Shown here: piece by piece, positions 24,465 to 31,872 of the stretch
Layout of the letters: every line of letters begins with the position of its first letter
How positions within the stretch are numbered: position 1 is the stretch's first letter
From: Actinobacteria bacterium RBG_16_68_21
Lineage (GTDB): Bacteria > Actinomycetota > Acidimicrobiia > Spongiisociales > UBA11373
Length of the DNA stretch: 34,526 nt
Direction of reading: 5' to 3'
NCBI GenBank assembly: GCA_001767695.1
Contig: MELR01000007.1
Span: forward strand, 163,255 to 197,780
Notes under the pieces: generated by a model
Told to the model about the DNA's origin: nothing
The model's database searches: none
The model's input: only the letters and a program-made list of their open reading frames with translations
Program-made: the position numbers and the translations under genes

Positions 24465-25727
24465 ATGACCATCACCACCCTGCGCCGGCCGGATACGGCG
24501 GTCATCGTCGAGGCCGATCGCCTGGTGATCGACCACCTCGTGGTTGCCGACCGTGAAGTGTTGGCCTTGGTGGGGACCGTCCCCGAAGACGAGCGGGGCG
24601 CCGTCATCGAGCGGGCGCTCTCTGTGGGCGCCCGCGGCCTGCTCACCATGGGCCTCGGCATCGACGTCGCCGCAGTAGACACCCGGGTGCGCCAGACCCT
24701 GGTGTCGGTGGCCGACGAGGCGGAGCGGCGGATCGGGGCACTGCTCGCCACGGCTCACGATGCCCTCGCCAGTCAGTTCGACCCGGAACAGCGGTCGTCG
24801 CTTCTCGGCAGAGCGCTTGCCGACTTCGCCACGTGGCGCGAGGACCTGCTCGGCCGGCTCGATCCGGCGGTGGAGGGTTCCGCCACCACCACGTTCCTCG
24901 CCCGGCTCGCCGAGCTCGTCGGCCGCGACGGCGACCTCGAGCGCCGCCTGGCCGAAGCGCTCGATCCCGAAGCCGACGGCTCGGCCCTGCACCGGATCGC
25001 CACCACCATCGACTCTCGTTTCTCCGACCTGCGCGACCTCATCGTGCATCAGCACGGGGTGGCGGAGGGCCGTGCCACCGAGGCGGAGCGCGGCACCGCC
25101 CAGGGAATCGACTTCGAGGATCTGGTCGAGGGATGGACCCGTGCCTGGGCCGCCCGCATCGGCGGCTGCATCGTCGAACGCACCGGACGGACCCCAGGAC
25201 GGCTCGGCCCCGGGGCGACGGTCGGCGACCTCGTCGTCACCCTCCCCGACGGACACCGCATCGTCGTCGAGGCCAAGTTTCAGGCGACGATCGGGCTCGG
25301 CGGCAAGGACGGAATCCTCAAGGAGCTGGAACGGGCCCGGGACAATCGCGAGGCGGACGCCGCGGTGTGCATCTCCGGCCGGGACGCCTTTCCCGGCGAG
25401 GTCGGCCCCTTCGGGGTGTATGGCACGTCGATCCTCGCCGTCGACGACGACGGAACGATGACCGCCGTCGCCCTCCGGTGGGCGCAGGCGGCCGTCATCG
25501 CCGCCACTTCCCCCGGAGCGGTCTCGATCGACGTCGGCGCGGTGGCCGACGGCGTGGTCTCCATCCGCAAGCTCGCCGAGCAGCTCAGGTCGGCGCGGGC
25601 CACGCTCACCAACGTGCGCAAGTCGGTCGACGGGCTCAGCGACACGCTGGGCGACCTCCGCAACGATCTCCTCGATCGGGCGGCCGTCATCGAACGGGCA
25701 ACGGGAATCGTCAACGCCGGAGCCTGA
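24465..25727 (+). CDS. Unknown protein with a PD-(D/E)XK nuclease-like motif
   Basis: This is a 420-residue protein without a confident family name. The first 210 residues are helical and rich in Ala, Arg and Glu. A central segment reads GDLVVTLPDGHRIVVEAKFQ, giving Asp255, Glu269 and Lys271, the core of a PD-(D/E)XK restriction-endonuclease fold. GIDFEDLVEGW before it would supply the upstream acidic helix. The C-terminal 70 residues look like a coiled coil (LAEQLRSARATLTNVRKSVDGL). DUF2130-type proteins combine coiled coil and such a fold, so this may be a relative. It diverges from the dynamin-like GTPase operon across array E, which makes co-regulation possible. Confidence 0.7.
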   Translation: MTITTLRRPDTAVIVEADRLVIDHLVVADREVLALVGTVPEDERGAVIERALSVGARGLLTMGLGIDVAAVDTRVRQTLVSVADEAERRIGALLATAHDALASQFDPEQRSSLLGRALADFATWREDLLGRLDPAVEGSATTTFLARLAELVGRDGDLERRLAEALDPEADGSALHRIATTIDSRFSDLRDLIVHQHGVAEGRATEAERGTAQGIDFEDLVEGWTRAWAARIGGCIVERTGRTPGRLGPGATVGDLVVTLPDGHRIVVEAKFQATIGLGGKDGILKELERARDNREADAAVCISGRDAFPGEVGPFGVYGTSILAVDDDGTMTAVALRWAQAAVIAATSPGAVSIDVGAVADGVVSIRKLAEQLRSARATLTNVRKSVDGLSDTLGDLRNDLLDRAAVIERATGIVNAGA

Positions 25728-25817
25728 CGCAATGCCGGGACTCCAGGGGCGTCGGACGTAGTCTGGCGCCGACCACTGGAGATCCACTGACCACGACATT
25801 CGTATACGTCATTCCCC

Positions 25818-25831
25818 CGGGTCGGGACCCG
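25818..25831. promoter_or_regulatory. Inverted repeat just before the HD-GYP start
   Basis: CGGGTC-GG-GACCCG is a perfect six-base inverted repeat ending 2 bases before GTG 25834. It could be an operator or a small hairpin masking the start. The 106-base gap holding it also contains TAGTCT (25759-25764), a possible -10 box giving a leader of about 65 bases. Confidence 0.3.
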
Positions 25832-25833
25832 AG

Positions 25834-26499
25834 GTGATTCCCGGCACCGCCGACACCGCCGAATCGGCAGCCACCCAGAAGCTCCTCGAGGTCATGCGCC
25901 TGCGCGACCCCGAGCTTGCCGACCATGGGTTGCGTGCCGCCCACATGGCGGCGGCCATCGCCGGGGAACTCGGCTTGGACACCGAGGAGATCGACCGCAC
26001 CTACCTCGGCGGGCTCCTCCACGACCTCGGCAAGATGGGGGTGCCGGAAGCCGTGTTGTGGAAGCCTGCGGGTCTCGACGCCACCGAATGGCGGGCGGTC
26101 CGCAGCCACCCCCAGGAGGGCCACCGGCTGGTGGTCGACATCACCCACCGCGACGTGGCCGCCGCCGTCCTCTACCACCACGAGCGTGTCGACGGCGAGG
26201 GGTATCCCCACGGAGCGAACATGGCCAGCCTGCCCCTGACGGTGCGGATCGTGCAGGTGGCCGATGCGTACGACGCCATGACCTCGGACCGCCCGTACGA
26301 GCCGGCACTTCCGGCGACGGTCGCCGTCACCGAAATCGACCGATGTGCCGGCACCCAGTTCGACCCCGAGGTGGTCGTGGCCCTCTCCCGGCTGCTCGCC
26401 GCCCGCCTCGACGGCGAAACGATCGTCCTGCCAGCACATCTCGACGCGCTGCCCGCCGATCCCTTCGCGACGCCCATCGGCTGGCCTGGCGCCGGCTGA
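25834..26499 (+). CDS. HD-GYP domain protein (putative cyclic-di-GMP phosphodiesterase)
   Basis: This 221-residue protein is essentially a lone HD-GYP domain. His31 comes first, then the HD pair His63-Asp64 in LLHDLGKMG and RSHPQEGHRL. HHERVDGEGYPHG carries the GYP signature, and VADAYDAMTSDRPY closes the domain. HD-GYP proteins hydrolyse cyclic-di-GMP or related dinucleotides. No receiver, GAF or membrane domain is fused, so its input is unknown. The start is GTG 25834, with only a weak GAG before it, and should be treated as provisional. It ends 3 bases from the convergent Cas4-like gene. Confidence 0.88.
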   Translation: MIPGTADTAESAATQKLLEVMRLRDPELADHGLRAAHMAAAIAGELGLDTEEIDRTYLGGLLHDLGKMGVPEAVLWKPAGLDATEWRAVRSHPQEGHRLVVDITHRDVAAAVLYHHERVDGEGYPHGANMASLPLTVRIVQVADAYDAMTSDRPYEPALPATVAVTEIDRCAGTQFDPEVVVALSRLLAARLDGETIVLPAHLDALPADPFATPIGWPGAG

Positions 26500-26502
26500 G
26501 CC

Positions 26503-27291
26503 TCAGCCCGCGAGCAATCGCGTCGTCGCCCGCCCCTCGGGACATTCCTCCAGTAGGGGGCACCAGCGGCACCACGGCCCTCCCATGCGCTCCAGCGGGG
26601 AGCCGTCTCGCCACGAGTCCCGCAACACGGAGACCATGCGCGCCGCCTTGGCGGCGGTCTCCTCCACGCCCGCTCGGGTCGGTACCTCTTCCATCCGCTC
26701 GCCGGAACCGACCGATAACGCCTCCACCCGCCCGGGGATCTCCCCCCGGTCCAGCGCCCAGAGAAGCGAGTAGAAGCTCAGTTGCAGCCCGGGGTCACCC
26801 AAGTTCCCGGTCTTCCAATCCACGAGACGGACGCCGCCGCCCCGATCGGCGAACACCGCGTCCACCGACCCGCGTAACAAGACCCCCTCGGCCGGCGTCG
26901 CCTCCAGGGTCACTTCGGCACCCTCGAATCCCTCGACCCCGAGGGTCTTGAAGCGGTCGTACAACTCGCCGACCTCGGCGATGATGCCGACCAGGGAACT
27001 CGGCTTCAGGCCGAGGGCCGTCATCTTGACGTTCATGCCGGAACCGATCTCCTCGCGGCAGGCCGCCTCCATGGCGGCGCCGTCGATGGGACCCGAAGTG
27101 AGATGTCGGGCGAAGATGCGATGTGCCAGTCCGCCGACAAAGGAGACCCGTGACTCGGGCCCGTAGACACCGCGGAGGCGAGCCCCCGCCTGCTCGGGAC
27201 ACCGCTCGAAGGAGACGAAGGTGGTGGCGGACACCACGACGTCCTCGCCGGGCGCCACCAACGGGAACTGCAGCGGGGGTTCGAGCGTCAT
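26503..27291 (-). CDS. RecB/Cas4-like PD-(D/E)XK nuclease with Fe-S cysteines
   Basis: This is a 262-residue stand-alone nuclease of the PDDEXK_1 family. His58 is in GLAHRIF. The active site follows as RGSVDAVFAD (Asp144) and RLVDWKTG (Asp158, Lys160), and QLSFYSLLWAL is motif III with Gln170. Cys31 near the N-terminus together with Cys241-x2-Cys244-x5-Cys250 near the C-terminus reproduces the 4Fe-4S ligand pattern of Cas4 and AddB. There are no CRISPR genes or repeats nearby, so a general DNA repair role is more likely. ATG 27291 lies 8 bases after a TACCAT box. Longer upstream readings are rejected. Confidence 0.87.
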   Translation of the reverse strand: MTLEPPLQFPLVAPGEDVVVSATTFVSFERCPEQAGARLRGVYGPESRVSFVGGLAHRIFARHLTSGPIDGAAMEAACREEIGSGMNVKMTALGLKPSSLVGIIAEVGELYDRFKTLGVEGFEGAEVTLEATPAEGVLLRGSVDAVFADRGGGVRLVDWKTGNLGDPGLQLSFYSLLWALDRGEIPGRVEALSVGSGERMEEVPTRAGVEETAAKAARMVSVLRDSWRDGSPLERMGGPWCRWCPLLEECPEGRATTRLLAG

Positions 27292-27299
27292 CAACGGTG

Positions 27300-27305
27300 A
27301 TGGTA
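27300..27305 (-). promoter_or_regulatory. -10 box for the Cas4-like nuclease gene
   Basis: TACCAT on the minus strand lies 8 bases before ATG 27291, the same box and spacing as at nurA. Confidence 0.5.
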
Positions 27306-27347
27306 TCGAGGGTTCCCGGCGCGAAACGGACATCTCACCAGTGGCGG

Positions 27348-27353
27348 TACACT
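27348..27353 (+). promoter_or_regulatory. Possible -10 box for the vanW gene
   Basis: TACACT lies 26 bases before ATG 27380, leaving a short leader with no clear ribosome-binding sequence. It is weaker than the other promoter calls. Confidence 0.35.
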
Positions 27354-27379
27354 CGCACTTCCGCCGTCCCTGGTGTCCC

Positions 27380-29416
27380 ATGACCCGACCCGTCCGCATC
27401 GCTCTACTGGCGGCCGCCGTGCCGTTCGTCCTGTTCGCATGGATAGGCGTCGTATTCGCCATGGACCGGGCGGGGGATGCCGGCGAGATCCTCGGCAGGG
27501 TCTCACTGGGCGACATCGACCTGGGCGGGATGTCCGCCGCCGAAGCCCGCAGCACACTCGTCGGGATGGAAACCCGGCTCGGCAGTGAGCCGATCACGGT
27601 CACGGTGGAAAACATCGAGTTCTCCCTGCGCCCCTACGACGTCGGATTCGCCATCGACGAGCAGACCGTCGTCGCCGACGCCTTGAGGATCGGACGCGAC
27701 GGTGGTGTTCCCCGCCAGGCCGTCTGGTGGCTCGGGCACCTCACGGGTGGGTCCACCAGGGCACTGCCCCTGCCGGCGACCTACAACCGCAACGCGCTGA
27801 TCCTCCTCCTCCGCTCCTGGGAGCACCAGGCCATCGTGGACCCTCCCACCGAGGGCGGCATCCGCCTGGAGGGCGGTCAGATCGTGCCGGTCTACCCGGC
27901 CCCGGGAACGGGGATGGACTTCGAAGCGACCGCCGACCTCATCGAGGCGTCGATCCTCGGCGACCACCAGCCGGTCACCGCGGTGACGGAGTACCGGGTG
28001 CCGGTACTCACCGAAACCGACGTGGACCGGGCAGTGACTCGGGCGCGGAGCCTGGTGTCCGACCCGGTCACCCTCGCCAAGATCCTCCCGGAGACCTCGG
28101 TCACCTTCCCCCCTGAGGTGCTCGCCGCATCCCTCGCCACCAGGATCCTCGGCCCCGCCGACGATCCCCAGATCGACCTCTTCTTCCAGATCGGGCCCCT
28201 CGTCCAGTACCTCAACCCGATCCGGTCCTCCGTGGAAAGAGATCCGGTCGATGCCCAGGTGGTGATCCGGCCCGATGACGTCCCGCTGGTGCTGCCCGGG
28301 TCCAACGGCATCGTCGTGGACGACGGGTCGCTACCCGACGCGGTCTGGGCGGCGGCGAATTCGGTGACCCGGACCGCGCCGCTGCCGGTGCGCGACGGCG
28401 TCGCTCCTTCCTACACCACCGAGGACGCCGAGGCACTGGGGATCAAGGAACTCCTCTACACCGCGACCACGTACTACCCGTGCTGCGGCGACGTGAAGAA
28501 TCTGAACCGGATCAACAACATCCATCGCATCGCAGACGAGGTCAACGGCGCCATCGTCCCCGCCGGCGAGGAGTTCGACCTCAATGCATACGTCGGACAG
28601 CGCACCGAGGAAGACGGCTACAAGCGCGCCGGGGCGATCATCGGCCCGATCGTCTACTGCTGCGACGACGCGGCCAACATCGGCGGCGGGACGAGCCAGT
28701 TCACCACCACGTTCTACAACGCCGTGTACTGGTCGGGGCTCGAGGACGTCTCGCACCGTCCCCATTCGCTGTGGTTCTCCCGATACCCGATGGTGCGGGA
28801 GGCCACGCTGGGCTGGCCGACGCCCAACCTGATATTCCGCAACAACACCGCGGCGGCGATCTACATCAAGACCGAGTACACCAACGACAGCGTCACCGTG
28901 AAGATCTATGGGGACAACGGCGGCATCACGGTGACCAGCGAGACCTCGCCGCAGACCAACTTCACCGAGCCCGGCGAGTATCTGCTGCCCGACCCGGAGC
29001 TCCACCCGGGCGACAAGGAGCTGGTGGAGGAGGGAAAGCCGGGATTCACCGCCAGTGTGACCCGCACCATCACCTACCCCGACGGGCACACCGAGACCCA
29101 GACGTGGGATTGGCGATACGACCCGTTCCCCACCACTTACGGAGTGCACCCCTGCGAGCTGCCGGAAGACCATCGCGATTACGACCCGAACATCGAGTGC
29201 CCGGTGCAGGTGCCCTACCTGGGGGGGATGACCTACGACCAGGCCAAGGCGGCGGTCGAGGCGGCCGGCCTGAGGATCGCCCAAGGTGAGGGCTTCGAGA
29301 TCGGCGATCCCGCCCTGGTCGGCACGGTTAGAGCCCAGAACCCGACGCCGGACTCGTGGGTGGACCCCAACACCACGGTCACGGTGCGCCTGGGAGTGAC
29401 GGCGCCGGACTCCTAG
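27380..29416 (+). CDS. VanW-family envelope protein with C-terminal PASTA domain
   Basis: This is a 678-residue membrane-anchored exported protein. Residues 6-28 form a signal anchor (IALLAAAVPFVLFAWIGVVFA). Two peptidoglycan-binding-like (YoaR-type) regions follow, to about residue 330. The VanW domain runs from about 374 to 520 and includes PAGEEFDLNAYVGQRTEEDGY, NIGGGTSQFTTTFYNAVYWSG and FRNNTAAAIYI. A PASTA domain (about 608-676, from PYLGGMTYDQAKAAVEAAGL) ends the protein. PASTA binds peptidoglycan or lipid II, so a role in wall synthesis or remodelling is likely. Two vicinal cysteine pairs (368/369 and 427/428) flank the VanW core and could form disulphides. It overlaps the convergent small gene by 4 bases. 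Confidence 0.9.
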   Translation: MTRPVRIALLAAAVPFVLFAWIGVVFAMDRAGDAGEILGRVSLGDIDLGGMSAAEARSTLVGMETRLGSEPITVTVENIEFSLRPYDVGFAIDEQTVVADALRIGRDGGVPRQAVWWLGHLTGGSTRALPLPATYNRNALILLLRSWEHQAIVDPPTEGGIRLEGGQIVPVYPAPGTGMDFEATADLIEASILGDHQPVTAVTEYRVPVLTETDVDRAVTRARSLVSDPVTLAKILPETSVTFPPEVLAASLATRILGPADDPQIDLFFQIGPLVQYLNPIRSSVERDPVDAQVVIRPDDVPLVLPGSNGIVVDDGSLPDAVWAAANSVTRTAPLPVRDGVAPSYTTEDAEALGIKELLYTATTYYPCCGDVKNLNRINNIHRIADEVNGAIVPAGEEFDLNAYVGQRTEEDGYKRAGAIIGPIVYCCDDAANIGGGTSQFTTTFYNAVYWSGLEDVSHRPHSLWFSRYPMVREATLGWPTPNLIFRNNTAAAIYIKTEYTNDSVTVKIYGDNGGITVTSETSPQTNFTEPGEYLLPDPELHPGDKELVEEGKPGFTASVTRTITYPDGHTETQTWDWRYDPFPTTYGVHPCELPEDHRDYDPNIECPVQVPYLGGMTYDQAKAAVEAAGLRIAQGEGFEIGDPALVGTVRAQNPTPDSWVDPNTTVTVRLGVTAPDS

Positions 29417-29712
29417 TCGGCGTAGAACACGAAGAACCCCGACACCGCGGCGGAGGTTGCTCCCGCGGCCGCCGTGTCCCAGCCACCGCGTCGACCGACC
29501 ACCACCTGGTTGGAGGCGATGAACACATGGGAGATCCCGGTGTCGGCGGCGAACATCCGGGAGGCGAGACGCCCGGGGAACGTGGGAGTGGCGGCGGCGA
29601 TCTCCGACGAGTCGAACCCGACGCCGTCCTGCCCCGTGAGGCTGCGATCGGTGTCGAGCAGTAGGACGTCGTCGACCACCGTCGATCCGAGCACCTCTAT
29701 CGGTTTGCCCAT
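29413..29712 (-). CDS. Conserved-looking small protein of unknown function
   Basis: I do not recognise this 99-residue protein. It begins MGKPIEVLGSTVVDDVLLLDTDRSL and contains SHVFIASNQVVVGRRGGWDTA. There is no signal peptide, and the Ala/Gly-rich C-terminal stretch (AAAGATSAAVSGFFVFY) is hydrophobic but short. A strong GGGAGGTG ribosome-binding sequence stands 3 bases before the ATG, making it a convincing gene. It lies 21 bases after pyruvate kinase on the same strand and is probably co-transcribed. Its stop shares a CTAG with the vanW stop. Confidence 0.75.
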   Translation of the reverse strand: MGKPIEVLGSTVVDDVLLLDTDRSLTGQDGVGFDSSEIAAATPTFPGRLASRMFAADTGISHVFIASNQVVVGRRGGWDTAAAGATSAAVSGFFVFYAD

Positions 29713-29733
29713 GACACCTCCCGGCGGGGCACT

Positions 29734-31170
29734 CTAGACCAGGCCTTCGGGGATCCCGGTGGGGTCCGATCCGATCACGTGCAGCTTCAGCAGGTTGGTC
29801 GAGGCCTGACGGTTGGGTGGGATCCCGGCCGCCATCGCCACCCACTCGCCGGGCTGCACGATTCCCCGGTCGAGGAGGATTCGCTCGGCAGCGGCGATCA
29901 TCTCGTCGGTCGACCCGAGACGGGGAAACATCATCGGCGTCACCCCCCAGACGATCGCCAGCCGGTTGTAGGTCCGCTCACTGGGTGTGAAGGCGACGAT
30001 CCGGGAATTGGGGCGGTATCGCGAAACCAAACGGGCGGTGCTGCCCGACTCGGTGAAGGCGACGACGGTCTCCAGGTCGAGACTGCCCGCGGTGTCCGCA
30101 ACGGCATGGGCAATCGCTCGCGGGAACGGCGTGTCGCCGCCCACCGAGCCCGTCGCGGCCGGCGCCGGATAACCGGGGCTCATCTCCGCCTCGTGGCAGA
30201 TATCGGCCATCACCTTGATGGTGCGCACCGGGTACTTGCCGACGGCAGTCTCCGCGGAGAGCATCACCGCGTCCGAGCCGTCGAGCACGGCATTGGCGAC
30301 ATCCGTGACCTCGGCCCGCGTCGGCCGCTGCGCCGTGGTCATCGACTCCAGCATCTCGGTGGCGGTGATCGAGATCGCCCCGGCGGCATTGGTGCGAGCG
30401 ATGATCTCCTTCTGCGCCCGGGGCAGCGGCTCGAAACCCAGCTCGACCCCAAGATCTCCCCGGGCCACCATCGCCCCGTTCGCCTCGGCGAGAATGTCGG
30501 GCAGGTTGGTGTAGGCGTCCGCCCGTTCGATCTTGGCGATGATCGGCACGTCGCCGACGATCTCCCGGACCATACGGATATCGTCGCCGCTGGTGACGAA
30601 CGACGCCGCCACCAGGTCGACGCCGAGCTCGAGCCCGAATTCCAGGTCGTCTCGGTCCTTGGCGGTCACCGCAGGCAGGCCGATCGCCGCGCCGGGGAAG
30701 GCGACGCCTTTGTGGTCGGCGATCGTCCCGGCATCGACGACCTCGGCCATCACCTCGCCGCCCGACACCGTACGGACGACCATCGTCACCAGGCCGTCCG
30801 ACATGAGGATTCGGTCTCCCACCGAGAGTGCCACCGAGCCCAGGTGCTGCACCGGCACGCGCTCCGCCGATCCCTCTCCGTCACCGTCCACCAGGGTCAC
30901 CATCGATCCGGCTGACACCTCGACAGAGCCTCCCGGGAACACGCCGACGCGGATCCGGGGCCCCTGGATGTCCTGGAGCACCGCCACCGCCCGATCGTGC
31001 TCCTGCGCCGCGGCCCGCACCAAGCCCGCCAACCGCCGGTGGGACTCGTGAGTGCCATGGGAGAAGTTGAGCCGGGCGACGTCCATCCCGGCGGCGACCA
31101 TCGCCGAAATGGTCTCCGCCGACTCGCTCGCCGGCCCCAGCGTGGCGATGATCTTCGTCTTCCGATTCAC
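29734..31170 (-). CDS. pyk: Pyruvate kinase
   Basis: This glycolytic enzyme converts phosphoenolpyruvate and ADP to pyruvate and ATP. The 478-residue protein has TKIIATLGPAS at the N-terminus, ARLNFSHG with the substrate-contacting Arg-x-Asn, and a B domain. IIAKIERADAYTNL supplies the catalytic Lys, and ARGDLGVELG and ISITATEMLESM follow. The signature stretch AVLDGSDAVMLSAETA is intact. The C-terminal allosteric domain is present. The start is GTG 31170, 6 bases after a TAGTGT box. It diverges from cofC, whose product also uses phosphoenolpyruvate in FbiD-type systems. Confidence 0.96.
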   Translation of the reverse strand: MNRKTKIIATLGPASESAETISAMVAAGMDVARLNFSHGTHESHRRLAGLVRAAAQEHDRAVAVLQDIQGPRIRVGVFPGGSVEVSAGSMVTLVDGDGEGSAERVPVQHLGSVALSVGDRILMSDGLVTMVVRTVSGGEVMAEVVDAGTIADHKGVAFPGAAIGLPAVTAKDRDDLEFGLELGVDLVAASFVTSGDDIRMVREIVGDVPIIAKIERADAYTNLPDILAEANGAMVARGDLGVELGFEPLPRAQKEIIARTNAAGAISITATEMLESMTTAQRPTRAEVTDVANAVLDGSDAVMLSAETAVGKYPVRTIKVMADICHEAEMSPGYPAPAATGSVGGDTPFPRAIAHAVADTAGSLDLETVVAFTESGSTARLVSRYRPNSRIVAFTPSERTYNRLAIVWGVTPMMFPRLGSTDEMIAAAERILLDRGIVQPGEWVAMAAGIPPNRQASTNLLKLHVIGSDPTGIPEGLV

Positions 31171-31176
31171 CCGGCC

Positions 31177-31207
31177 ACACTACCGGCGGCTCCGCCGGTC
31201 CTACCCT
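31177..31207. promoter_or_regulatory. Divergent pyk/cofC promoters around a palindrome
   Basis: TAGTGT (31182-31177, minus) and TACCCT (31202-31207, plus) each lie 6 bases from a GTG start codon. Between them, near 31182-31199, ACCGGCGG and CCGCCGGT form a perfect eight-base inverted repeat with a 2-base centre. It could be an operator acting on both genes. Confidence 0.45.
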
Positions 31208-31213
31208 CCTCCG

Positions 31214-31807
31214 GTGCCGCTTCCCCTTGCCATCCTTCCCCTGAAGCCGTTCCACCGCGCCAAAGAGCGGCTCGACATCCGCCCGGAGATACGCGCGGTG
31301 CTCGCCCGCGAGATCGCAACGGTGGTCGCTTCCGCCTGCACAGGAGCGGGTCTCCAACTCGCCGTCGTCACCGGTGACGACGGCGTTGCCGCCTGGGCCA
31401 CGCAGCGAGGAGTCCAGGTGATCGTCGATCCGGGAGGCGGTCTCGACGCCGCGGTAGGCGCGGGAGTGGGCGCCGCCGGCGCCGCCGGGCTGCCGTGGCT
31501 GGTGGTCCACGGCGATCTCCCCCTGCTCAGGGAGGAGGACCTCGCCGGAATCCCCGAGGCGGTGGCGGCCGGCGTCACGGTGCTCGCCCCCTCCTGCGAC
31601 GGCGGGACCAAGCTGCTCGGCTCGACCGGTCCGCTGGCGCTCCACTACGGACCGGGGTCGTTCGTCCGGCACCTCGCCGCCGCTGCCGATCGTCCCCGCC
31701 TCGTGGTCGTGCGCACCGGCACTGCCGTGGAGGTCGATACCTTCGCCGACCTGCATGCCGCCGCCCGGTTGCCGGGGGGCGCCTGGCTGGATCGGTTCCT
31801 CTCCTAG
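31214..31807 (+). CDS. cofC: Phosphoenolpyruvate/2-phospho-lactate guanylyltransferase (F420 biosynthesis)
   Basis: This is a 197-residue CofC/FbiD-type nucleotidyltransferase, which joins GTP to 2-phospholactate or phosphoenolpyruvate for coenzyme F420. It has LPLKPFHRAKERL near the N-terminus and VVHGDLPLLREEDL with the metal-binding Asp. CDGGTKLL and HYGPGSFVRHL follow, and EVDTFADL is near the end. All match the family. The start is GTG 31214, 6 bases after TACCCT, and the product length is slightly short of average. No other F420 gene is in the window. It begins a plus-strand run with the saccharopine-dehydrogenase-like gene. Confidence 0.88.
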   Translation: MPLPLAILPLKPFHRAKERLDIRPEIRAVLAREIATVVASACTGAGLQLAVVTGDDGVAAWATQRGVQVIVDPGGGLDAAVGAGVGAAGAAGLPWLVVHGDLPLLREEDLAGIPEAVAAGVTVLAPSCDGGTKLLGSTGPLALHYGPGSFVRHLAAAADRPRLVVVRTGTAVEVDTFADLHAAARLPGGAWLDRFLS

Positions 31808-31858
31808 ACCGCAAGGGGTCGGCACCGGCCGACCGATCGGATGGCCAGATCGATGACG

Positions 31859-31864
31859 TACCCT
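31859..31864 (+). promoter_or_regulatory. -10 box for the saccharopine-dehydrogenase-like gene
   Basis: TACCCT lies 8 bases before ATG 31873 and suggests separate transcription from cofC, 65 bases upstream. Confidence 0.45.
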
Positions 31865-31872
31865 TCGATTTC

